NCBI GenBank assembly: GCA_902535885.1
Contig: CACAVG010000005.1
Coordinates: forward strand, 1-32,041
Source: an uncultured Alphaproteobacteria bacterium
GTDB taxonomy: Bacteria > Pseudomonadota > Alphaproteobacteria > HIMB59 > GCA-002718135
Length of the DNA: 32,041 nucleotides
Direction: 5' to 3'
Both the position numbers and the translations under genes were made by a program. The notes beneath the pieces were generated by a model. That model searched no databases. It was not told the origin of the DNA and saw only the letters and a program-made list of their open reading frames with translations. Positions 9,697 through 18,532 of this stretch are shown here, piece by piece; the first letter of the stretch is position 1, and every line of letters starts with the position of its first letter.

Positions 9697-10170
9697 TTAG
9701 CACTCTTCAGTTAATTTATTATAAGCTGCAGTAAATCCATTAAGTGTGTATATGTCATTTGTTATAGTGCCTCTAGAGGACTCGCCACTAACTTTAAGCT
9801 CGAGTCCTTTTTTCATTGCAAAAATAACTTTATTATCTTCTTCTGTCCAAGCGGCGGTAGGCACATCTTCAGTTGTATAAAATTTATATTCTCCATTATC
9901 AATATTTACAATTATATCAGATGGAACTTTATAATTATAACCTGCTTCTATCTGTACTACGGTTTCTGGATTGCCAATGTTTTTATAAACCAAAACGTAG
10001 AAGTTACCTCTCTTCTTATCACTGGGTAAATCTGACTCTGTTGCCAAGCTGCCAATATAACAATACTCATCAGCTTTCTCAAAAGACCATTTACCAACCT
10101 CTAGCGCCATTAAAGTACTAGGAAGTGCTACATATAGCACTATTAAAAACTTAAGAAAAATTTTCATCAA
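9697..10170 (-). CDS. Secreted IalB-like (invasion associated locus B family) protein
   Basis: Signal peptide, conserved Cys, pattern Y.V..D....YT....AW....N..IFAMKKG…SSRGT…D.YTLNGFTAAYNK…C. Confidence 0.55.
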   Translation of the reverse strand: MMKIFLKFLIVLYVALPSTLMALEVGKWSFEKADEYCYIGSLATESDLPSDKKRGNFYVLVYKNIGNPETVVQIEAGYNYKVPSDIIVNIDNGEYKFYTTEDVPTAAWTEEDNKVIFAMKKGLELKVSGESSRGTITNDIYTLNGFTAAYNKLTEEC

Positions 10171-10239
10171 TTCTTTCTTTTAGTATATCTTATGCAATTA
10201 GTTAAGAGTGTTTAATCAATGTTAGGGTCTTTTTAAATT

Positions 10240-10776
10240 ATGGAAAAATTAAACTTAAATGACTTGATGAAACAGATTCAAAAAGACCGCGACGAAATGG
10301 CTTTTTCACAAATTTTTGATTTTTTTGCCCCTAAAGTTAACGCTTATTTTATTCAAAATAGGATCAAGTTTGAAAGCTCTGAAGAGCTTACACAAGAAGT
10401 CTTAAGTACTGTTTGGGTAAAATCAAACCTATATGATTCATCAAAATCAGCACTTTCAACATGGATATTTACTATAGCGAGAAACAAAAAAATAGACTTT
10501 TTAAGGAAAAATTCAAAAATTAACTTTAAAGAAGAAGATATAAGAGAATTTTTATACCAAGATAGAGAAGTTGATCTCATTGAAGAAAGTGAGGCAAAAA
10601 AACAAATAGAAAGAATAAATAATGAGCTCGATGAACAGCAAAAAATAATGATAAAAATGAACTTTTTTGAAAACAAAAGTCATAAAAAAATTGCAGATGA
10701 GCTTGAAATTCCATTAGGGACAGTTAAATCTAGAATAAGACACATTTTAACGAAAATGCAGGAATTTTTAAGATGA
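10240..10776 (+). CDS. RNA polymerase ECF sigma factor (RpoE/ECF11-like)
   Basis: Sigma region 2 (SSEELTQEVLSTVWVKSNLYDSSKSALSTWIFTIARNKKIDFLRK) and region 4 (HKKIADELEIPLGTVKSRIRHILTKM); followed by chrR with ATGA overlap. Confidence 0.93.
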   Translation: MEKLNLNDLMKQIQKDRDEMAFSQIFDFFAPKVNAYFIQNRIKFESSEELTQEVLSTVWVKSNLYDSSKSALSTWIFTIARNKKIDFLRKNSKINFKEEDIREFLYQDREVDLIEESEAKKQIERINNELDEQQKIMIKMNFFENKSHKKIADELEIPLGTVKSRIRHILTKMQEFLR

Positions 10777-11396
10777 ACGGAACAGTTGTAAAAAACCAGC
10801 TAATTTTTGATTTTGCCTCTGGAATATTGGGTCCAGCAAAGTCGCTGTTTACTTCAACATATTTAGAATTAAACTCAGATGCCTCAAAAATTGTTAGTAC
10901 ATTTGAAAATATGTTGGGTGAAAACTTGATGGATAACGAAAACATTCATCCTAAAAATTTGAAGTACAAAGACTGTATAAATAATGAAAATATAAAATCT
11001 GTTCCAAATCTTAAAGATCCAGTAACCAGTTTTTTTGGAAACATAAATAACTTAAATTGGAAACAAGTTTATAAAGGTTTTAAAGAGTATACCGCATCGA
11101 TCGATGATAAAGACGAATTGAAATTAATAAAAATGGACCCTGGAGTTTCTGTTCCGCTGCACTCACATGGTGGAAAAGAGTATATATTAGTCTTAGATGG
11201 TAGTTTCTGCGATGAATATGGTAAGTACTCTAGAGGTGATATTCAAATAAATGACCAAAAAATTAAACATACGCCAATAGCATCTAAAGACACGGGCTGT
11301 ATATGCATGAGTATAACCGAAAAAGATGTAATATTCTTTGGTAAGTATGGATCTTTTTTAAACTTATTTACATTTATTAAATCTTTTTTTAAGTAA
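10773..11396 (+). CDS. ChrR-like anti-sigma factor with C-terminal cupin domain
   Basis: Cupin motif VPLHSHGGKEYILVLDGSFCDEYGKYSRGDIQ…KHTPIASKDTGC; translationally coupled to the ECF sigma gene. Confidence 0.85.
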   Translation: MNGTVVKNQLIFDFASGILGPAKSLFTSTYLELNSDASKIVSTFENMLGENLMDNENIHPKNLKYKDCINNENIKSVPNLKDPVTSFFGNINNLNWKQVYKGFKEYTASIDDKDELKLIKMDPGVSVPLHSHGGKEYILVLDGSFCDEYGKYSRGDIQINDQKIKHTPIASKDTGCICMSITEKDVIFFGKYGSFLNLFTFIKSFFK

Positions 11397-11426
11397 AAAT
11401 AATCTCATTATTGTATAACTTAATAC

Positions 11427-12422
11427 GTGTCTAAGATTCACGTAGAATTTGTTAGGGGTAAAAGAGTTGAAAGCATCCATCAGGTTAAGGCTTTTGTAAC
11501 AGCTGTCGATGGTAAAATTTTATTATCTACAAATAATGAATATGAATATTTTTTTCCTAGGTCATCAATTAAAATATTTCAAGCAATTCCTTTTGCAATG
11601 TCAAATGCAATCAAAAATTATAAATTAAATAATAAACATATAGCTTTAGCTTGTGCTTCACACAAAGGAGAAAAATTTCATGTTAGAGAACTTAAAAAAT
11701 GGATTACAAAAATAAAATTAGAAACAAAAAATTTACAATGTGGTATTCATGCTCCATTAGATAAAAATGCCTCTGAAAAAATAATATATTCTAGAAAAAA
11801 ATTTAACGAACTACATAACAATTGTGCAGGCAAACACTTAGGTATGTTAACAAGCTGTTTGGTCAATAATCAGAGCATTACAAACTATCTTGATTATAAT
11901 CACGCGCATCAAAAAAGTATTAGAAAAATTTTTAATAAATTTACAGAAAGCAAATTGTCAAAGAAAAATTTCTCTCTAGATGGTTGTAGTGCACCACAAT
12001 ACTCATTTAAAATTAAATCTATATCAAGAGCATTAAATAATTTGATTAAGAGTTATAAAAATAATTATGAGTATACTGATCAGGTAAGAATTTTGGTTAA
12101 TTCAATTTTAGAAAATCCTGAATTTATTGGAGGAACAGTGAGTTTTGATACAAAAATAATAAAAGCTTCAAAAGGAAAAATATTTTGTAAAAGTGGGGCT
12201 GAAGGTGTTTTTTTGTTTGTTGATTTCCAAAAGGAAATAAGTGGGATAATTAAAGTTACAGATGGGAATGAAAGAGCTATTCCAATTGCTATACTGAATA
12301 TTTTTAAAAAGTTAAAAATTATGAATAGGAGAGAGTTAAAAAATTTAGAAAAGAAAGAAATATTTGAGCTTCGAAATCATACAAGTAAAAAAATTGGTCA
12401 TATCTGCATTACAATGAAATGA
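11427..12422 (+). CDS. Asparaginase (asparaginase II family)
   Basis: EFVRGKRVESIHQVKAFV, FFPRSSIKIFQAIP, ALACASHKGE, LHNNCAGKHLGML. Confidence 0.88.
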   Translation: MSKIHVEFVRGKRVESIHQVKAFVTAVDGKILLSTNNEYEYFFPRSSIKIFQAIPFAMSNAIKNYKLNNKHIALACASHKGEKFHVRELKKWITKIKLETKNLQCGIHAPLDKNASEKIIYSRKKFNELHNNCAGKHLGMLTSCLVNNQSITNYLDYNHAHQKSIRKIFNKFTESKLSKKNFSLDGCSAPQYSFKIKSISRALNNLIKSYKNNYEYTDQVRILVNSILENPEFIGGTVSFDTKIIKASKGKIFCKSGAEGVFLFVDFQKEISGIIKVTDGNERAIPIAILNIFKKLKIMNRRELKNLEKKEIFELRNHTSKKIGHICITMK

Positions 12423-12840
12423 AAAACAAAAATATGATTATTATAATCGTCAAAGGTAATCTGAGAAAGTAAAATACTTTTTTATTTGATTCGTTTGCAA
12501 ATAAAATAATATAGTCAAAAAATAATTGGGTTAACAACAATAAAGTTATTAAAATATAAATTAATATAATATTAATATTAAGAAGACTTAAAATAATAAT
12601 TATAACAGCAAATAAGCTTGGTAAAAAACCATATATCACTATGTGAGTTGGTGGATCCACTTTTAAATTCCAATTTATTGATCCAATAAAAACAATTATG
12701 ATTAGACTGTAGTATGTTATAAAATTAAGTAAATCTTCATCTTTAAGTATAAAAAAATAGTATTTATCTAAAAAAGCTAAAACATATGGTATTAATCCAA
12801 AATATGAAATTAAAAATTGAAAATTAATTTTTTTGGACAT
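12409..12840 (-). CDS. DUF3429-like small membrane protein
   Basis: Four-TM hydrophobic protein with LIPYVLAF and YGFLPSLFA pattern; convergent overlap with the asparaginase gene. Confidence 0.5.
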   Translation of the reverse strand: MSKKINFQFLISYFGLIPYVLAFLDKYYFFILKDEDLLNFITYYSLIIIVFIGSINWNLKVDPPTHIVIYGFLPSLFAVIIIILSLLNINIILIYILITLLLLTQLFFDYIILFANESNKKVFYFLRLPLTIIIIIFLFFISL

Positions 12841-12845
12841 TTGAT

Positions 12846-13721
12846 ATGATTAAAAAAAATATCATTATAGAAATTCAAAAACTTTTAAATAATAAAAAAA
12901 TTATAGATAGCAAGTTATTATCAGACTCTTTTGGCATTAATTGTATAAAGATTATTACAAATGATAGTAAGGAGTTTATAGTAAAATATTATTACAAAAA
13001 TAATGATGGATTTAATGCTATAAAATCTGAAACTGATAATCTTATATTTTTTAATAAACAAAAGTTTAATTATTTTCCTAATATTATTAACTATAATGAT
13101 AAATTTCTTGTAATGTCATTCATAGGTAATAATGATGATTATCCAGAACAAACAAATGTTGATTTGTTAAATGCCATAGTTTCTATTCATTCAATAAAAA
13201 ATAAAGATTATGGGTTTGATTTTGACACTCAGATTGGTGGTTTAAAACAGATTAATTCTAAATCTAAAAATTGGAAAGAATTCTATACAGAAAAAAGACT
13301 ATCTTACATATTTGATTTAATTAATAAAAATAAGCCTATGGATAAATCAATTAATACTAAAATTGATTTATTGATTAAAAAAATGGATAATTTTATTCCA
13401 ACCAATCCACAACCATCATTGTTGCACGGCGACTTATGGGAAGGAAATATACTTTTTAAAAACAAAAAGTTTGAAGGTTTTATTGACCCAGGATCATTTT
13501 ATGGTCACAATGAATTAGAGATTTCTTATTTGAGGTGGTTTAACCCAAAATTTATTGATGAAAATTTTTTAAATAAATACAACGATAAAATCAAGATTGA
13601 TAAAAATTACTTAGAATATGAACCAATTTATCAATTGTATTATTCGTTATTAAATGTTTTCTTATGGGATAGAGTTTATGTTAAGGATGTTCGTAGGTTA
13701 CTAAATAAAATTAAAATATAA
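12846..13721 (+). CDS. Fructosamine kinase family protein
   Basis: PSLLHGDLWEGNILF…EGFIDPGSFYGHNELEISYLRWF. Confidence 0.88.
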   Translation: MIKKNIIIEIQKLLNNKKIIDSKLLSDSFGINCIKIITNDSKEFIVKYYYKNNDGFNAIKSETDNLIFFNKQKFNYFPNIINYNDKFLVMSFIGNNDDYPEQTNVDLLNAIVSIHSIKNKDYGFDFDTQIGGLKQINSKSKNWKEFYTEKRLSYIFDLINKNKPMDKSINTKIDLLIKKMDNFIPTNPQPSLLHGDLWEGNILFKNKKFEGFIDPGSFYGHNELEISYLRWFNPKFIDENFLNKYNDKIKIDKNYLEYEPIYQLYYSLLNVFLWDRVYVKDVRRLLNKIKI

Positions 13722-13724
13722 ATA

Positions 13725-14777
13725 TTATACACAAGGATTAGGATCTGATAAGTGTATGTTCTCAATTTCTTTTAATATTTCTTTTGATAGTGTTATATTA
13801 ATACTATCAATATTTTCTTTAAGTTGATCCATAGTAGTAGCACCAATTATATTGCTTGTAACAAATGGACGATCATTAACAAAAGCGTTAGCAAATGTAG
13901 ATGGTGCTATTTCGTATTTTTGGGCAAGTTTAAAATATTTTTCAATTGCATTTTCACCTCTCTCAGTATGGTGTCTAGAAAATCGTCTAGGCCAAAGAGT
14001 ATACCGTGCTTTTTCCGGATTTTTTCCTCCAATATATTTACCACTTAGTCTACCACCTGCTAAAGGAGAATAAGCGAGTAACCCACAATTCTCTCTGATT
14101 GAGACTTCCGAGTTATGAATATCAAATACACGGTTAACTAAACTATAAACATTCTGTATTGACATCATTCGAGGAAGGTTTTTTTCTTTAGAAATTTGAA
14201 GGTATTTCATGACACCCCATGGTGTCTCATTAGATAAACCAGCGTATCTAATTTTGCCTGCTTTGACAAGTTGAGCTAAGTTATATAAAACTTCCTCTAC
14301 TGTTGTCCAATCATTATCACTTGCATCATATTCAAAATCTAGAATTCCAAATTTTGGTACTTTTCTCTCCGGCCAATGTAATTGGTATAAATCTATATAA
14401 TCAGTTTTTAATCTCTTAAGACTTTCATCTATAGCAGCATTCATATTTTGTTTATCAAAACCTAAGTTTTTTGATCCATTTCTAATCCACTCAAGACCGT
14501 CAGATTTAGAAGCTATTTTTGATGCTAAAATTATTTTGTTTCTATTTTTTCTTTCTTTAAACCAGCTACCTACTATTTCCTCAGTTTTTCCGTAAGTTTC
14601 TTTTCTAGGCATTACTGCATATAATTCAGCTGTATCAAAAAAATTTACACCTCTTTCAAATGCATAATCCATCTGCTCAAAGCCATCTTCTTGACTATTT
14701 TGTTCACCAAAAGTCATGGTTCCTAAACAAATGACACTTACATTTATGTCTGTATTGCCTAGTTTTCTATATTTCAT
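13725..14777 (-). CDS. Aldo/keto reductase (Tas-like), tandem copy 2
   Basis: MKYRKLGNTDINVSVICLGTMTFGEQNSQEDG, NFFDTAELY, RLKTDYIDLYQLHWPER. Start set at MKYRKL rather than the track's 14837. Confidence 0.93.
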   Translation of the reverse strand: MKYRKLGNTDINVSVICLGTMTFGEQNSQEDGFEQMDYAFERGVNFFDTAELYAVMPRKETYGKTEEIVGSWFKERKNRNKIILASKIASKSDGLEWIRNGSKNLGFDKQNMNAAIDESLKRLKTDYIDLYQLHWPERKVPKFGILDFEYDASDNDWTTVEEVLYNLAQLVKAGKIRYAGLSNETPWGVMKYLQISKEKNLPRMMSIQNVYSLVNRVFDIHNSEVSIRENCGLLAYSPLAGGRLSGKYIGGKNPEKARYTLWPRRFSRHHTERGENAIEKYFKLAQKYEIAPSTFANAFVNDRPFVTSNIIGATTMDQLKENIDSINITLSKEILKEIENIHLSDPNPCV

Positions 14778-14796
14778 TTTTTTATATTTTTTATTA

Positions 14797-15846
14797 TTAG
14801 ACGCACGGGTTTGGATCAAAAAGATGAATATCTTCAATCTCTTTTAATATATCATCAGTTAAAGTTATATCAATACTATCTATGTTTTCTTTAAGCTGGT
14901 CCATTGTTGTGGCCCCTATAATGTTGCTAGTTACAAAAGGGCGATTATTTACAAATGCATTTGCAAAAGTAGATGGAGTAATACCATGCTTATGAGCAAG
15001 ATTAACGTATTTTTCAATTGCGTTTTCTCCTCTCATAGTGTTATGTCTATCAAACCTATTAGCCCATAATGTAAATCTTGTATTCGGTGGATTTTTACCT
15101 CCAATATATTTTCCGCTCAATCTTCCTCCAGCCAAAGGTGAGTAAGCAAGTAAACCACAATTTTCTCGAATAGAAACTTCAGAGTTATGAATATCAAAAA
15201 TTCTGTTTACTAAACTATACACATTCTGAATAGACATCATCCGAGGTAAATTTTTTTCTTCAGATAATTTCATATATTTCATGACACCCCAAGGTGTCTC
15301 ATTAGAGACTCCTATATACCTCACTTTTCCTTGCTTAATTAAATCTTGAAGACAGAATAAAACTTCCTCTAACTCAACCCACGTGTCTTCTGGGTCATAT
15401 TCAAAATCTAGAGTTCCAAATTTTGGTACCTTTCTCTCTGGGGCGTGAAGTTGATATAAATCAATATAATCAGTTTTTAATCTCTTAAGACTACCTTCAA
15501 TTGCGGCATTAATATTTTTTTTATCAAAAATTAGATTTGGACCACCATTTCTTATCCAACTGTTTCCTTCACCTTTTGCACAAATTTTTGTTGCTAAAAT
15601 TACATCTTTTCTTTTATTATTTTGTTCAAACCAATTTCCAATAATTTCTTCTGTTTTTCCATAAGTTTCAGCTCTAGTTGGTATAGAATATACTTCAGCT
15701 GTATCAAAAAAATTTACACCTCTTTCAAATGCATAATCCATCTGCTCAAAGCCATCTTCTTGATTATTTTGTTCTCCCCAAGTCATAGTACCAAGACAGA
15801 TAACGCTCACATCTATATCTGTTGTCCCTAGTTTTCTATACTTCAT
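14797..15846 (-). CDS. Aldo/keto reductase (Tas-like), tandem copy 1
   Basis: MKYRKLGTTDIDVSVICLGTMTWGEQNNQEDG; paralog of the downstream gene with the same C-terminus DPNPCV. Confidence 0.93.
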   Translation of the reverse strand: MKYRKLGTTDIDVSVICLGTMTWGEQNNQEDGFEQMDYAFERGVNFFDTAEVYSIPTRAETYGKTEEIIGNWFEQNNKRKDVILATKICAKGEGNSWIRNGGPNLIFDKKNINAAIEGSLKRLKTDYIDLYQLHAPERKVPKFGTLDFEYDPEDTWVELEEVLFCLQDLIKQGKVRYIGVSNETPWGVMKYMKLSEEKNLPRMMSIQNVYSLVNRIFDIHNSEVSIRENCGLLAYSPLAGGRLSGKYIGGKNPPNTRFTLWANRFDRHNTMRGENAIEKYVNLAHKHGITPSTFANAFVNNRPFVTSNIIGATTMDQLKENIDSIDITLTDDILKEIEDIHLFDPNPCV

Positions 15847-15865
15847 ACTTTTTTTACAAAATGCC

Positions 15866-15895
15866 TTGAAATTGTCCGATTTATAGCGATATTAG
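15866..15895 (+). promoter_or_regulatory. Candidate sigma70-type promoter (TTGAAA-N18-TATTAG)
   Basis: Hexamers 18 nt apart upstream of the BI-1/YccA gene, with an aaaggag ribosome binding site before the ATG. Confidence 0.4.
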
Positions 15896-15916
15896 TAATA
15901 AATAAAAGGAGAAATT

Positions 15917-16666
15917 ATGGCTTTAGACTTTAATCAACGATCTTATACTAAATCAGTAGATCAGGCGGCAATTGATGAAGGCTTAAGAGCGTATATGCTT
16001 AAAGTCTACAATTATATGACTACAGGTTTAGTTCTTACTGGTTTCATTGCATATTTTTTTGGAAAAGCATCAGTTGAGGCTTACTTACCACAAGGTGTTG
16101 TTTTAACCCCCCTTGGTAACACGCTTTTTAACTCTGGACTAGCATGGGTTATAATGCTCGCACCTCTTGGTTTTGTTTTTTATTTAAGTGCAAGAATTAA
16201 TAAAATGTCATCTTCTTCAGCTCAAATAACATTTTGGATTTTTTCTTCTGTAATGGGTTTGTCAATGGCATCGATATTCATTCAATTTACAGGAGAGTCA
16301 ATTGCAAGAGTATTTTTTATAACTGCTGGAACTTTTGGTGCAATGAGTCTTTATGGATATACAACCAAAAGAGATTTAACTAAACTTGGTGGCTTCCTAT
16401 TTATGGGCCTAATCGGTGTGATTATAGCAAGTGTAGTAAACATATTTTTCCAATCAGGGCTTATGGCTTTTCTAATTTCAGTTATTGGTGTATTAGTTTT
16501 TGTAGGCTTGACTGCATATGATACACAAAATATTAAAAATATGTATTACGGTGGTGATAGTGAAGAAATAGGATCAAAAAAAGCATTGATGGGTGCATTA
16601 AAATTGTACTTGGACTTCATCAATCTATTCATTTTATTGCTACAATTATTTGGTCAAAGAAGATAA
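15917..16666 (+). CDS. Bax inhibitor-1/YccA family membrane protein
   Basis: Seven-TM protein; LRAYMLKVYNYMTTGLVLTGFIAY, VGLTAYDTQNIKNMYY, ALKLYLDFINLFILLLQLFG. Confidence 0.94.
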   Translation: MALDFNQRSYTKSVDQAAIDEGLRAYMLKVYNYMTTGLVLTGFIAYFFGKASVEAYLPQGVVLTPLGNTLFNSGLAWVIMLAPLGFVFYLSARINKMSSSSAQITFWIFSSVMGLSMASIFIQFTGESIARVFFITAGTFGAMSLYGYTTKRDLTKLGGFLFMGLIGVIIASVVNIFFQSGLMAFLISVIGVLVFVGLTAYDTQNIKNMYYGGDSEEIGSKKALMGALKLYLDFINLFILLLQLFGQRR

Positions 16667-16698
16667 TTCTTTTAAAAAGCAAATATCTTTTTATTATA

Positions 16699-16726
16699 CC
16701 CAGTCTTTTAAAGGCTGGGTTTTTTT
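16699..16726 (+). terminator. Rho-independent terminator, directly abutting the next start codon
   Basis: CCCAGTCttttaaaGGCTGGGttttttt (one G-U pair) ending immediately before ATG at 16727. Confidence 0.8.
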
Positions 16727-18532
16727 ATGTCTAACTTAGAAAATAAACTTAAAAAAATTATTGATACGTTCAACAATATAAATAAAGAAATAGCTTTCAA
16801 AGATATTAAAAAATTATCTGAAAAATATAATAAAAACATAAACGTTCAAAATGTTTTGTTTCAGGTAGCAAAGAAAGTAGGTGACATAGATACATCAATA
16901 AATGCTTTAAAAAAAATTGTCTTTATTGAAAATAATAACATTGCGTACCTTTCTCAACTATATAAATTACTTTTGAAAAAAGGTTTGTTTGATGAGGCGT
17001 TAGAAAAAATTAATTATATACTTAAGCTAGATAGTAAAAATTATGATGCTTTACGTGACAAGTCTTATATTCATTTATTACAGAATAATTATAACAGTGC
17101 AAAGGAACACATTGAAAATATTCCAAATTTAAAAGATGATGATTACTTTGGATATAATATTAAAGGGCTAATTTATCTTAAAAATAATTATTTTAAGGAA
17201 GCAAAAAGTTTCTTTAGTAAAGCTATACAGATAAATAGTCTCTACATAGATAGTTACAATAATTTAGGTTCTTGTTTACTTGAATTAGAGAAACTTGAAG
17301 AAGCAAAAAAAATATTTAATCTTGCCTATAATATTGATAAAAAAAGTGTCTCAACTCTAATGAATTTAGGTAATATTCTAAGTCTACAAGATGATATTTC
17401 AGGGGCATTAAAATATTATAATGAAGCTCTAAATTTAGATCCAAAAAATCAAGAAATTTTATCTAATTTAGCTATTTGCCATTGCAGAGAAGGTAACGAA
17501 AAAGAGGCAAAAATATTTTATGATAAAGCATTAAAAATAAATCCTTATGATTATAAATTAATGTATGCTTTTTGCACGTTACAATTAAAATTGAATAATT
17601 TTGATGGGGCTTGGAAATTATTTGACTCAAGATTATTAATTGAAAAAAATCAGAATAAATTAAAAAATTTTGATCTAGTCAAAGACAATTTATTTAATAA
17701 TTTAAAAATTAATCCAGATGATAAGTTGCTCATATTAAGAGAACAGGGAATAGGAGAAGAAATCTTATTTAGTTCAATATACCCTGAAATCATAGATAGA
17801 TTTGATGATCTTAAAATAGAAGCTGACAAAAGATTGGTATCTATATTTAATCGATCTTTTGGAAAAAAAATATTTGTAGAAGATGGATATTACTCCAAAA
17901 ATTTATCAATGTATGATTTTGATAAAGTAGCATATGCCGGAAGTTTGATTAAGTTTTATAGAAGAAATAAAATTGATTTTGATTATAAAGATTATTTAAA
18001 TGCTAGAAAAGATATTGTATCTGTCTACAAAGAAAAACTAAATAATTATAAAAAAAAGTTAAAGATAGGTATATCCTGGAAAAGTGTAGTAAACATTTAT
18101 GGCAGTTTAAAGTCGTTATCAATTAAAGATTTTGAACCTTTGTTTACTAATGACAGATTAATTATAAATTTACAATATGGTAATATAGAGTCAGATAAAA
18201 AATATATTTTAAGTCAAAATAAACATTTTGAGATATTTGATGATTTAGACTTATTTAATGATATTGAATCATGTATGGGTTTACTTAAAAACTTAGATTT
18301 ATTTATAACTGTTAGTAATTCAACAGCACACTTTGCAGGAGGTCTTGGAATACCAACAATTCTAATATGTCCAAAGAAATCATCAACTTATTATTATTGG
18401 GATACTAATAGTAGCTCATCAATATGGTATAAGAATATTAAAGTTTTAGGAATTAAAAAATCGATTAGTAAAACGATTGAAGATATAAATAATATTTTAG
18501 ATAAAAATAATGAATTTAAATTTTCAAATTAA
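16727..18532 (+). CDS. TPR-repeat protein with C-terminal glycosyltransferase-like (GT9/GT-B) domain, copy 1
   Basis: Multiple TPRs (e.g. SYNNLGSCLLELEKLEEAKKIFNLAYNID), then LLILREQGIGEEILFSS, KIGISWKS, NLQYGN, VSNSTAHFAGGLGIPTILI. Confidence 0.82.
   Translation: MSNLENKLKKIIDTFNNINKEIAFKDIKKLSEKYNKNINVQNVLFQVAKKVGDIDTSINALKKIVFIENNNIAYLSQLYKLLLKKGLFDEALEKINYILKLDSKNYDALRDKSYIHLLQNNYNSAKEHIENIPNLKDDDYFGYNIKGLIYLKNNYFKEAKSFFSKAIQINSLYIDSYNNLGSCLLELEKLEEAKKIFNLAYNIDKKSVSTLMNLGNILSLQDDISGALKYYNEALNLDPKNQEILSNLAICHCREGNEKEAKIFYDKALKINPYDYKLMYAFCTLQLKLNNFDGAWKLFDSRLLIEKNQNKLKNFDLVKDNLFNNLKINPDDKLLILREQGIGEEILFSSIYPEIIDRFDDLKIEADKRLVSIFNRSFGKKIFVEDGYYSKNLSMYDFDKVAYAGSLIKFYRRNKIDFDYKDYLNARKDIVSVYKEKLNNYKKKLKIGISWKSVVNIYGSLKSLSIKDFEPLFTNDRLIINLQYGNIESDKKYILSQNKHFEIFDDLDLFNDIESCMGLLKNLDLFITVSNSTAHFAGGLGIPTILICPKKSSTYYYWDTNSSSSIWYKNIKVLGIKKSISKTIEDINNILDKNNEFKFSN

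Noticed and set aside
10353-10945. Antisense ORFs under the ECF sigma and chrR genes
   Set aside because: Ser/Phe-rich translation typical of antisense AT-rich coding DNA.
14777-14837. N-terminal extension MKIFIFLIQTRASNNKKYKK on the second aldo/keto reductase
   Set aside because: It arises from the overlap with the upstream paralog's 3' end; the conserved start is MKYRKLG at 14777.
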